Shown: positions 1-6,089, numbered from the stretch's first letter. The stretch: 7,192 bases of DNA from Lentisphaeria bacterium (GCA_020056205.1 JAGVIF010000382.1:1-7192); one strand, 5' to 3'. The notes: a model not told the origin generated them from the letters alone. Numbers and translations are program-made.

Positions 1-8
1 CATTCGGG

Positions 9-59
9 TCGGCATCGCTTTGTTTGTAGTAGGCGAATTTATACGCCGTTCTTGATAAC
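9..59 (+). repeat. 51-bp perfect direct repeat, copy 1 (contains GTAG-headed palindrome)
   Basis: Positions 9-59 are identical base for base to 6381-6431. The segment contains GTAGTA (26-31) followed by an imperfect palindrome with arms GGCG/CGCC (32-47) and then GTTCTTGATAAC (48-59). A GTAG tetranucleotide next to an imperfect palindrome is the known layout of REP sequences mobilised by REP-associated tyrosine transposases (RAYTs). No such transposase is in the window. Unlike the copy at 6381, this one lacks the second, inverted palindrome downstream. Confidence 0.9.
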
Positions 60-116
60 CTAAGTTTTGCGGTTCAGTCAGCCGAATTTAAACTAAGTTT
101 TTGATAATAAACGATG
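58..116 (+). repeat. 59-bp dispersed repeat (module B), left copy
   Basis: Matches 2188-2246 at 55 of 59 positions. It contains a hairpin with arms CGGTT (70-74) and AGCCG (80-84) and ends with the core CGAATTTA-N6-GTT(C/T)TTGATAA (83-107), also found at 34-58 and 6406-6430. Two of the four differences from the right copy fall in the hairpin arms and both keep pairing (T·G to C-G, and T-A to T·G), which hints that the fold matters. No coding potential is evident. Confidence 0.85.
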
Positions 117-117
117 T

Positions 118-138
118 ATGAACTGCAATACAGTTCAT
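118..138 (+). repeat. Perfect 8-bp-stem hairpin
   Basis: Arms ATGAACTG (118-125) and CAGTTCAT (131-138) are exactly complementary around the 5-base loop CAATA. It lies in the 124-bp segment absent from the other copy of the surrounding repeat. No T-run follows on either strand, so it is not a canonical terminator. Confidence 0.7.
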
Positions 139-165
139 TAAATTATTCAAATAAAAATTCGGCCG

Positions 166-229
166 GTAGCTTGCGACATCCTTGGCGCAAAAAGCAAATT
201 GTTTCATGCGCCCGGAGGTCGCATACTAC
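166..229 (+). repeat. 64-bp GTAG/CTAC-bounded imperfect hairpin (REP/MITE-like)
   Basis: The ends GTAGCTTGCGAC (166-177) and GTCGCATACTAC (218-229) pair at 10 of 12 positions. Inside, TCC (179-181) pairs with GGA (214-216), and GGCGCA (184-189) with TGCGCC (207-212). The whole segment therefore folds into one long imperfect hairpin with GTAG at one end and CTAC at the other, like the other palindromic repeats here. It is part of the extra 124 bp in the left repeat copy, so it may be a small non-autonomous mobile element. No target-site duplication is obvious. Confidence 0.65.
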
Positions 230-240
230 TTTTCTCTTGA

Positions 241-272
241 CCTACACCGCACTGCTCAAACGCAAAATGTAG
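241..272 (+). repeat. 32-bp dispersed repeat (module D), left copy
   Basis: Resembles 2249-2280 at about 28 of 32 positions. The last 19 bases (254-272) are identical, and both copies start with CCTAC and end with GTAG. In the right copy this module directly follows module B; here 124 bp separate them. Confidence 0.75.
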
Positions 273-276
273 AATA

Positions 277-301
277 GTTATAGGTTATTGGTTATAGGTT
301 A
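277..301 (+). repeat. 11-bp direct repeat GTTATAGGTTA x2
   Basis: GTTATAGGTTA occurs at 277-287 and again at 291-301, separated by TTG. It is a low-complexity intergenic repeat with no evident function. Confidence 0.75.
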
Positions 302-321
302 AAGGCACAGAGTTTTTCTTC

Positions 322-362
322 GTTCGATGCTGGATGTTCAATGTTGAATGTTCGATGTTCAT
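322..362 (+). repeat. Degenerate 7-bp tandem array, about six units
   Basis: Units starting at 322, 329, 336, 343 and 350 fit G(T/C)T(C/G)(G/A)AT: GTTCGAT, GCTGGAT, GTTCAAT, GTTGAAT and GTTCGAT, with a sixth partial unit GTTCAT at 357. The array abuts the long inverted repeat that begins at 360. It looks like a simple-sequence intergenic repeat, not a CRISPR: there are no unique spacers and the units are too short. Confidence 0.8.
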
Positions 363-413
363 AGATAATCCGGGCGGAAGCCTGCGGAAAGGCTTACGCC
401 CGGATTATCTATG
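360..413. repeat. Long inverted repeat (17-bp perfect arms) overlapping the permease stop codon
   Basis: Arm 360-376 is the exact reverse complement of 397-413. Inside, after one G/A mismatch, AAGCCT (378-383) pairs with AGGCTT (390-395) around the 6-base loop GCGGAA. The stop codon of the minus-strand permease gene (TAG, 411-409) lies in the right arm. The transcript hairpin would be very stable and could end transcription or protect the 3' end of the operon mRNA. No T-run follows on the minus strand, so it is not a canonical intrinsic terminator. It may also be an inserted palindromic repeat. Confidence 0.85.
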
Positions 414-2178
414 ATCTGAATATCCACCATGTCCTGGCCATAGCGGACGCTGTGAAGAAAACGACTATTCCGGACATCATAAATATATTTTGAATCCAAA
501 GTCCGGGATACTCGCCAAAAGATCCGTTTGTCACCTGGAGAGCGGATGCTATCGGGTTGAGCGACAATATTATCTGCGAAATTTCAGGCGGCAGTTTTGA
601 TTTGAGAATTATCGGAGCGAAACTGACAACACACATAGACGCGCTTATCACATATGCGATGGCCGTCGCCGCGCCGGTGTTCTTGCAAAAAGCCGAGGCA
701 AAAAGGCCGGAACTCAAAAAGACAAGGGCGGAAAGAATCAGAAGCAAGACCCACAAGACTATTCGCCTGTAGGTTGTCCAGACTTCTATCCACCACGACA
801 TGTTCCTTGCTTTCTGCAATACCACGTCCCACCATTTTCCGGCGAGGATTGAACCTTCAGGGAAAACGGACTGCTGTTCGAGAAAAGCTATCGCGAAAAG
901 GACAAAAAAACTGCTGAAAAGAAATATCATGGCGTAGAAAAAAGTTGCCTGCAATTTTCCCATTACGACGGTGAACGGAGAAAGAGGGGTCATTCGTAAC
1001 GCGACGAATGTGCCGCTCGATATTTCGTCCGTTATCAGGCCGCTGCTCAGCCCCGGCGCAAGCATCGCTATGACGCCGATTTGAAAAACTATCGCGGCCA
1101 TTCGAACCGAATCGGGGCTAACCATATTCCCAAATTGAAACGCGACTAATGTCATTATGGCGAGGCTCAGTATGAAAATTACCGAAACGGTTCTGATTAC
1201 GAATTTGGGATTTCCGAAAATCCGGCTCCTCAACTCCGCGACAAATACCGGATTGGAAAATGTGCCTATGTTTTTCTTTCTCTTGAGCGGATCAATGAGA
1301 TAGAACGGCCACGTCAATTTACGTTTGACCAACTTTCTAAAATCCGTGAATTGCTCCTGGTGAATTTTTGCGCGGGCTGAAGGCCTGAAAATCGAACGCT
1401 CAAATATCATAAATGAGATGATCGCGAACAACCCTGAAAAAACTATGTATATTGTGAACGGATTTATCGCGCCGCCACCCATCATTACCCTGCTGGTTAG
1501 TTTGTAGGTCTCCGGATACAAAAGGTAAAATATGGCGTCGTACGGACTGAATGCCCTGATTATTTGGAAATAAGGCTGAAACGCCGGAAGCAAGTTGCTC
1601 AAAAGGGCCGCAGGAAACCAACTCGCGCCTGCGAAAATCGCAATTATCGAATAGTTCATCACCACCGAGCTTGATGTTCTTTCACACATCGAACTGCACG
1701 CAAGCCCGGCTACTCCGTAACTCAACGCCGCCAGCAAAACGACCGCCAACATCCGCAGAAAAAGCGCGTCGCTGATCCCGCCGGTCATGGAGCATATCGC
1801 GGCTATCGGCATTGAGAAAAGTACTATCAGGACGAGAGAGATAACTGAAGAAAAAAGTTTTCCGGACATTATTTCAAAAGGAGTCAGGAGAGTAACAAAA
1901 AGGCTTGAGAAAGTATTTCCTTCTTTTTCAGAGGTTATTGACGCCGCCGAAAAGGCGGGAACTATCAACAGTATCAGAGTGAGATTTATGCTGAAAAACA
2001 TCGAAAATATCTGTTTGCCTCCGGCCGAGGCAACCGAATGAACTCCGCTTGCCGGCCACAAAGCGAATAAGGCCGTAGACAGAAGAACAAGATATGCGGC
2101 TATTATAATGTTGTTCTTCGCTGAGCGCGACATGCCGCTGAATTCGCGTTTAAATATAGGATTTCCAAGTAGAAACAT
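409..2178 (-). CDS. ABC-2 type permease with two fused permease halves (589 aa)
   Basis: Membrane component of an ABC exporter, presumably driven by the ATPase encoded just upstream. The protein is strongly hydrophobic, with about a dozen predicted membrane helices and two homologous halves. The N-terminal motif NPIFKRE (residues 6-12) is echoed as NPVFVAE (309-315). The conserved ABC-2 segment ITSEKEGNTF...TPFEIMSGKL (81-108) is echoed as ITDEISSGTF...SPFTVVMGKL (382-409), at a constant offset of 301. A basic linker (about 264-305) joins the halves. One chain may therefore supply the transmembrane unit that usually needs two subunits. The start is supported by the NPxFxRE N-terminus typical of the family; the ribosome site in front is weak, because a dispersed repeat lies directly upstream. 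The stop codon sits in a long inverted repeat. The family is clear; the substrate cannot be told. Confidence 0.88.
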   Translation of the reverse strand: MFLLGNPIFKREFSGMSRSAKNNIIIAAYLVLLSTALFALWPASGVHSVASAGGKQIFSMFFSINLTLILLIVPAFSAASITSEKEGNTFSSLFVTLLTPFEIMSGKLFSSVISLVLIVLFSMPIAAICSMTGGISDALFLRMLAVVLLAALSYGVAGLACSSMCERTSSSVVMNYSIIAIFAGASWFPAALLSNLLPAFQPYFQIIRAFSPYDAIFYLLYPETYKLTSRVMMGGGAINPFTIYIVFSGLFAIISFMIFERSIFRPSARAKIHQEQFTDFRKLVKRKLTWPFYLIDPLKRKKNIGTFSNPVFVAELRSRIFGNPKFVIRTVSVIFILSLAIMTLVAFQFGNMVSPDSVRMAAIVFQIGVIAMLAPGLSSGLITDEISSGTFVALRMTPLSPFTVVMGKLQATFFYAMIFLFSSFFVLFAIAFLEQQSVFPEGSILAGKWWDVVLQKARNMSWWIEVWTTYRRIVLWVLLLILSALVFLSSGLFASAFCKNTGAATAIAYVISASMCVVSFAPIILKSKLPPEISQIILSLNPIASALQVTNGSFGEYPGLWIQNIFMMSGIVVFFTASAMARTWWIFRS

Positions 2179-2187
2179 TTGACGCTT

Positions 2188-2246
2188 ACCTAAGTTTTGC
2201 GGCTCAATCGGCCGAATTTAAACTAAGTTCTTGATAATAAACGATG
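2188..2246 (+). repeat. 59-bp dispersed repeat (module B), right copy, inside the operon
   Basis: Matches 58-116 at 55 of 59 positions. The hairpin arms are CGGCT (2200-2204) and GGCCG (2210-2214), and the shared core lies at 2213-2237. It occupies most of the gap between the ATPase stop and the permease start, so it would be transcribed inside the operon mRNA and ends only about 10 bases before the permease ATG. Confidence 0.85.
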
Positions 2247-2248
2247 CG

Positions 2249-2280
2249 CCTACGCGGCGCCGCTCAAACGCAAAATGTAG
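2249..2280 (+). repeat. 32-bp dispersed repeat (module D), right copy
   Basis: Counterpart of 241-272, bounded by CCTAC and GTAG. It contains the perfect palindrome GCGGCGCCGC (2254-2263). An alternative hairpin GCGCC (2246-2250)/GGCGC (2256-2260) is also possible. It ends just before the ATPase stop codon (2285-2283), so on the minus strand it lies immediately after that gene. Confidence 0.75.
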
Positions 2281-2282
2281 GC

Positions 2283-3209
2283 TTATCCCTTTTTGGTTAT
2301 GTTTATAAAGACATCTTCAAGGTCAACCTCATCCTCCGAGAACCACCGGACAATCACATTGTTTTCAATCAGCAGGCGCAAAACGCTTTTTATTTGAGGC
2401 CGCGCCCCGGTGAAAGTGCATTGCAAAGCGTCCTGTTCGAGAACTTTCACGGTTTCAATCATATCTATGCGGGAAAGGATATTCTTCGCCTCATTTATGT
2501 CCGAGTCAACAGTCACATTTATGACAATTTTTTCCTGGAGGCTGCTACTGATTTCTTTTACAGTTCCCTGCGCGAGGAGTTTGCCTTTGAAAATAATCCC
2601 GATAAGATCGCAAATCGAAGAAAGTTCCGGAAGAATATGGCTTGAAAGCAGTATTGTTTTGCCAAGCCCCTTCAAGCGGGAAATTGTCTGCCTCATCTCT
2701 ATCCTTGCCGTAGGATCAAGCCCGCCCGCCGGTTCATCTAATATAAGTATTTCAGGATCGTGGATCAGTGTTTTTGCAAGCCCTATGCGCTGTTTCATCC
2801 CGCGGGAGAGGGAAGTAACCTGATAATCTATCATGTGAGACGAGTCGGTCAGAGAGAGAACTTCCTCTATGCGCGGCTTCCTCCGTTTAATCGGAATTTT
2901 AAACGCCGCCCCGTAGAAATCAAGATATTCCCATACGCTCATCTGCTCATAAACGCCGAATATGTCCGGCATATACCCTATTTTGCGTTTAATCTTCGGA
3001 ATATTCGACGCGGTAATTTGGATATCCCCCACAAACGCCTTGCCGGAATCAGGTTTCACTAAGCCGCAAAGCATTTTTATAGTGGTCGTCTTTCCGGCTC
3101 CGTTCGGTCCGATAAATCCATATATCTTTCCCCGCGGAAGGTCAAGATTAAGAGAAAAAACACCTCTCTCAGCGCCATATTTCTTGGTCAAATTTTCTGT
3201 TTTTATCAT
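2283..3209 (-). CDS. ABC transporter ATP-binding protein (308 aa), CcmA/GldA-like
   Basis: Cytoplasmic ATPase that powers the ABC-2 permease encoded next. All nucleotide-binding elements are present: Walker A GPNGAGKT (34-41), signature LSRGMKQR (134-141), Walker B ILILDEP (154-160) with catalytic Glu159, D-loop GGLDP (162-166) and H-loop His191 (SSHIL). The Q-loop position reads GYMPD (78-82), with Asp where Gln is standard. The C-terminal 90 residues form the usual accessory domain ending in LEDVFINIT, typical of ABC-2 exporter ATPases. The start is well supported: GGGAGA lies 9 bases upstream, 14 bp after the preceding gene, so the two are translated from one operon mRNA. The gap to the permease gene is 104 bp and is filled by a repeat. 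Substrate unknown; multidrug, polysaccharide or motility-type export are all possible. Confidence 0.95.
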   Translation of the reverse strand: MIKTENLTKKYGAERGVFSLNLDLPRGKIYGFIGPNGAGKTTTIKMLCGLVKPDSGKAFVGDIQITASNIPKIKRKIGYMPDIFGVYEQMSVWEYLDFYGAAFKIPIKRRKPRIEEVLSLTDSSHMIDYQVTSLSRGMKQRIGLAKTLIHDPEILILDEPAGGLDPTARIEMRQTISRLKGLGKTILLSSHILPELSSICDLIGIIFKGKLLAQGTVKEISSSLQEKIVINVTVDSDINEAKNILSRIDMIETVKVLEQDALQCTFTGARPQIKSVLRLLIENNVIVRWFSEDEVDLEDVFINITKKG

Positions 3210-3218
3210 AATTTAAAG

Positions 3219-3224
3219 TCTCCC
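3219..3224 (-). promoter_or_regulatory. Ribosome binding site of the ABC ATPase gene
   Basis: The minus strand reads GGGAGA 9 bases before the ATG (3209-3207). Its first base is shared with the TAG stop (3226-3224) of the upstream gene, which suggests translational coupling. Confidence 0.75.
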
Positions 3225-5695
3225 TAATAATTCATTCCCGAAATATCCCCTTTGACTTCTCCAAAAACTGACACCGCGAAATCCATGACCGTCCATTGAT
3301 TGGATCCCATTTTTTGTTCAATCGGCAATGACTTATTTTTCAATGTTGCGCTGATAATGATGGTTCCGGCTCCCGACGAATCAATAACGTCGGAAAGTTT
3401 ATCTCCGAAAAAAATATAGACATTTCCGTTCTTTTCAGAATGTGATATTATCCCTGAGAATTCCGGAGTCGCCGCATTTTTTTTCCCCGCCGCAGGCGTA
3501 TTCAGAACCTTTCCGGCTATACGCGGGACTACGCTCACATTGCTGCCGTCGTTGACATATTTCAGCTTGATTTCAATCCTTTCAGATTTAATCATGGAGA
3601 AAACGGACGGGACGGAAAATTTAAACCTGTATTCCATGTCGTCCTGAGAAAACATCGAAAAATTTCTGCACGATCTTATCGTCCGTGTCGTATTGTCCGC
3701 CGACATTATTTTTATCATCTCAAACGGAATTTTTATCCTCGTCCCCGCAAATTTCTCCGCCAGAGGCATTATAAGAACCTTTGCGTGGTTGCCGCGGATC
3801 CCCTCAAAACCCGAAAAATACTCCATATCCGAAGTCTTTGAAACAAGGGCCAAAAGAGGATGATTGACGACAATCTCGCTTCTGAGCGAATTGAAAATAT
3901 TTGAAGAAAGATCATCGCCCCAAAATTCTTTTCCGTCTGACGGCAGGATTTTGCCGTTTTCCATCTTCAGAGACAGAATGCCGGCCGGAAAAAGAATGCC
4001 GGCATTTTCAAATTTTAAATCAGGCGCGTCGTATCCGCCGAAAACATATCCTTTATCGGAATAGATAATCTCCGGGCGCGCCGCAACCGCTTTTTTTTCT
4101 CCGTAAAAAGAACCAAACATTTGAAATTGCCTGGAAGAATTCGATTTAATCTGAAGTTTTGCGATTTTCGCAAACCCCTCCTTTGTCTTGTCTATCTGCA
4201 TAGGGTCAATTATCATCGGGACAACGGGGGCGTCAAAAGCCTCTTTCTGGGAAAATTTATTTGTCTGGAAAAGCATCTTGTTTTCAGGCGGAATTGCTGA
4301 AAACAGGTAATTAATGTCTTTCGCTTTGATGTCAATGGAGGTATCATTTTTCGAGAAAACAGCGCATTTGGCGTTTGACACTGCGGAATAATCTTCGGAT
4401 AAAAATTTTTCTACCGAGGCCGAAAGAATTTGCCGGTTGTCAGAACCCTGTCTGCCAGCCGCTGAAAAAATATAAAAAGTCATCAATACTGCGAAAATCG
4501 CAAGCGCAGACCATGCCATTGAGCCCTTTCGGGAAAGAGCCCCCGCAAGCAGTATCAGCATTGCCGGAATCAACACGATAAAAAGTATTTTCCTGATTGC
4601 GCCCGGAGTAGGAATCGCAAAACCGATCAGTCCGTCAAGCAATTCCACGGTTTGCCGGTAAGACAAATTCTCTTTCTCATGGACGTATGCGAGTTTGACT
4701 AAATCCGGCCATATCCCGCTCTCCTTGAAATTGTTTTCCGTCAAAAGGTATGAGGATGTCATCACTGTTCCTGCTCCGTATTTTTTCACGCGAAATAATG
4801 GAAAATTACCCTCTTTTAAAATATCAGCCCCTTCCCCGCGGGGAAAACTTTCAAGGAAATCAACATAGTTCCCGCGCGCGCTCCAAGGGGAAAATGACGC
4901 AAATGCTTTTTTTAACGACTTCGAATCATTGGTTTTTCTTATCGAAAGAGGCTTGACCGAAAGAAGCGGGGCAAGCGGAGTCATGGCGGCGTCCATAATG
5001 CCATTCGGATCCGCGAAAACAAGCCGTCCGCCGGCGATGACGTAATCCGTGATCGCCTTGAAATTTTTCTCCGTCATTTTTCCAAAGTCCGGCCTCAGCA
5101 AAACAACACAATCGAAAGAGGATAAAACAGCATAATGTTGAGGGTAAAATCCTTTGGAAATTGAGTTTTGAAAAAGCCTGTCCTTATATTCAGGCATCAT
5201 TGCTATCGAACCGAGCGATATATCATCGGCGTCAGATATAACGGCTAGGGTTCTAATCCCTCTGCCGCCGGCAATCCTGGACACTAAAGTATTGTCCGAC
5301 ACCGCGACGCGGTTTCCTCTCTGATAAAGCTCAACCCTGTAACTGTCCGAGTTATCCGACACAACTTCGGTCAGGTAAGACAGTTCAGACTCGGCGGGAA
5401 CAAGGACATCGCACACAAAAACATTTCTGCGTGAGGAAAAAAAATTGGCGTCAGATACAAGCCTCAAAGAAAGCTCCGCGTCCGTCTTGTCCGGATTTCT
5501 TAATACCGCCCGCAATTCCGTCCACGAACCGTCTTCAACTCTTGGGGACATGGCAGTTCTTACCGAAACCCTTTCGATTGTCGGCCCTGCAATAAGCCAT
5601 CCGGGCAGAAAAAAAGATAGAAGAAAGAGAATCTTTTTAAAGTTCAGCGCGTATTTTTTTTTATCGGTTGTTATCTTTTTTTTATACGAATACAT
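3224..5695 (-). CDS. Exported/membrane-anchored protein with central TM hairpin, probable ABC-complex partner (823 aa)
   Basis: No named family is recognised with certainty. In the chosen frame a lysine-rich N-terminus precedes a hydrophobic stretch (residues 20-37, ending WLIAG), a signal peptide or anchor. Next come a beta-rich region (about 38-142) and a segment (about 148-337) that reads like a GATase-like/DUF4350-type alpha/beta fold, with LAVISD, FDCVVLLRPD and YVIAGGRLVFADPNG but no clear Cys-His-Glu triad. Two membrane helices follow (about 370-385 and 395-414), then a roughly 400-residue soluble C-terminal part. Both soluble parts are probably periplasmic. The ATG at 5695 is preferred: AGGA lies 8 bases upstream and the overlap with the HPr gene is only 14 bp. 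An in-frame ATG at 5740 would add 15 residues but has no ribosome site and overlaps HPr by 59 bp. A14-bp gap to the ATPase gene implies joint function, by analogy to GldG-like partners. Confidence 0.75.
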   Translation of the reverse strand: MYSYKKKITTDKKKYALNFKKILFLLSFFLPGWLIAGPTIERVSVRTAMSPRVEDGSWTELRAVLRNPDKTDAELSLRLVSDANFFSSRRNVFVCDVLVPAESELSYLTEVVSDNSDSYRVELYQRGNRVAVSDNTLVSRIAGGRGIRTLAVISDADDISLGSIAMMPEYKDRLFQNSISKGFYPQHYAVLSSFDCVVLLRPDFGKMTEKNFKAITDYVIAGGRLVFADPNGIMDAAMTPLAPLLSVKPLSIRKTNDSKSLKKAFASFSPWSARGNYVDFLESFPRGEGADILKEGNFPLFRVKKYGAGTVMTSSYLLTENNFKESGIWPDLVKLAYVHEKENLSYRQTVELLDGLIGFAIPTPGAIRKILFIVLIPAMLILLAGALSRKGSMAWSALAIFAVLMTFYIFSAAGRQGSDNRQILSASVEKFLSEDYSAVSNAKCAVFSKNDTSIDIKAKDINYLFSAIPPENKMLFQTNKFSQKEAFDAPVVPMIIDPMQIDKTKEGFAKIAKLQIKSNSSRQFQMFGSFYGEKKAVAARPEIIYSDKGYVFGGYDAPDLKFENAGILFPAGILSLKMENGKILPSDGKEFWGDDLSSNIFNSLRSEIVVNHPLLALVSKTSDMEYFSGFEGIRGNHAKVLIMPLAEKFAGTRIKIPFEMIKIMSADNTTRTIRSCRNFSMFSQDDMEYRFKFSVPSVFSMIKSERIEIKLKYVNDGSNVSVVPRIAGKVLNTPAAGKKNAATPEFSGIISHSEKNGNVYIFFGDKLSDVIDSSGAGTIIISATLKNKSLPIEQKMGSNQWTVMDFAVSVFGEVKGDISGMNY

Positions 5696-5990
5696 CTGCG
5701 TTTTCCTGTTCCCGTTCCATCGAGGGAAAATCAAAGTCATTTGCGAAAAGTTCGGCTATCCGCCCACAGACCCTTTCGGCGTCTTCTCCGTCCGCTTCAA
5801 CAGTTACATCTTCCCCTTTTTCAAGCCCTAACGAAATCAAAGACAGTATGCTTTTGAGGTCGGAATCGCCTTTTTGCGTCTTGATGCGAATTTTGCAATT
5901 TGAAAAACTCTGTGCGGCAAGAAGTATCATGCTCGACGGACGACAGTGTATCCCGGCGTCGTTTCTGACTTTGACTGTTTTGCTTGCCAT
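5682..5990 (-). CDS. ptsH: HPr family phosphocarrier protein (102 aa)
   Basis: Small cytoplasmic protein that accepts phosphate from PEP-phosphorylated Enzyme I on a histidine, for sugar transport or regulation. The active-site motif is NDAGIHCRPSS (residues 10-20) with phospho-acceptor His15 and Arg17-Pro18. Cys16 stands where Ala is usual. The regulatory site DLKSILSLISLG (44-55) keeps Ser47, equivalent to Ser46 of Bacillus HPr, so control by an HPr kinase/phosphorylase is plausible. At 102 residues it is about 14 longer than a standard HPr of about 88, with an acidic C-terminal tail (roughly 87-102). No clear ribosome site precedes the ATG, but the start fits HPr N-termini. It heads a minus-strand run with an exporter-type gene set, and no other PTS gene is visible. 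Its upstream region has a leader-like fold. Confidence 0.93.
   Translation of the reverse strand: MASKTVKVRNDAGIHCRPSSMILLAAQSFSNCKIRIKTQKGDSDLKSILSLISLGLEKGEDVTVEADGEDAERVCGRIAELFANDFDFPSMEREQENADVFV
5704..5707 (-). promoter_or_regulatory. Ribosome binding site deciding the start of the 823-aa gene
   Basis: The minus strand reads AGGA (within CAGGAAAA) at 5707-5704, 8 bases before the ATG at 5695-5693 and inside the end of the HPr gene. The alternative in-frame ATG at 5740-5738 has no purine-rich site in front, so this motif favours the shorter protein. Confidence 0.65.
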
Positions 5991-6065
5991 GATAAACGAA
6001 CTTGTTGTGAGTTTTGCAATCGGTTCTCGTACCCTAATACTCTGTTTTTGTTAATCAAACTCTTT

Positions 6066-6088
6066 TTTCCCGTAATCTTTGCGGGAAA
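6066..6088 (-). other. Hairpin TTTCCCG/CGGGAAA in the HPr leader
   Basis: Arms 6066-6072 and 6082-6088 are exactly complementary (7 bp, 9-base loop). It is nested inside a larger possible pairing of CAAACTC (6056-6062) with GAGTTTG (6118-6124). On the minus strand it lies about 75 bases before the HPr start. The following bases are A-rich on that strand, so it is not a terminator by itself. Confidence 0.55.
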
Positions 6089-6089
6089 T

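Larger units (their letters stand above)
1..408. other. Gene-free, repeat-dense intergenic region at the left contig edge
   Basis: I see no convincing coding region, tRNA or rRNA here. In order it holds a GTAG-headed palindrome repeat shared with the right side of the window, a second repeat shared with the ATPase-permease gap, a small perfect hairpin, a long GTAG/CTAC-bounded imperfect hairpin, a short repeat bounded by CTAC and GTAG, an 11-bp direct repeat, a 7-bp tandem array and a 17-bp-arm inverted repeat that runs into the stop codon of the permease gene. The contig begins inside a sequence present again at 6381, which fits an assembly break at a multi-copy repeat. Confidence 0.8.

Noticed and set aside
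557..917. Plus- and minus-strand open frames within the permease gene
   Set aside because: They overlap an established membrane protein reading and are low-complexity, Arg/Lys-rich shadow translations.
2244..2645. Plus-strand open frame antisense to the ATPase gene
   Set aside because: It lies in a dispersed repeat and then opposite a clearly conserved ATPase. The translation shows no family features, so it is a shadow frame.
5696..5740. Longer form of the 823-aa protein starting at the ATG at 5740 (838 aa)
   Set aside because: No ribosome site precedes it, it overlaps HPr by 59 bp, and it would put 15 unusual residues before the signal-like N-terminus. The ATG at 5695 has AGGA at a good distance.
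5445..6054. Plus-strand open frames opposite the HPr and 823-aa genes
   Set aside because: They mirror strongly supported minus-strand genes and show no domain-like features.
6066..6088. Canonical intrinsic terminator at this hairpin
   Set aside because: Runs flanking the stem have the wrong order on each strand (T before and A after on the plus strand; A-rich after on the minus strand). Only the neighbouring 6090-6118 element has a T-run in the right place.
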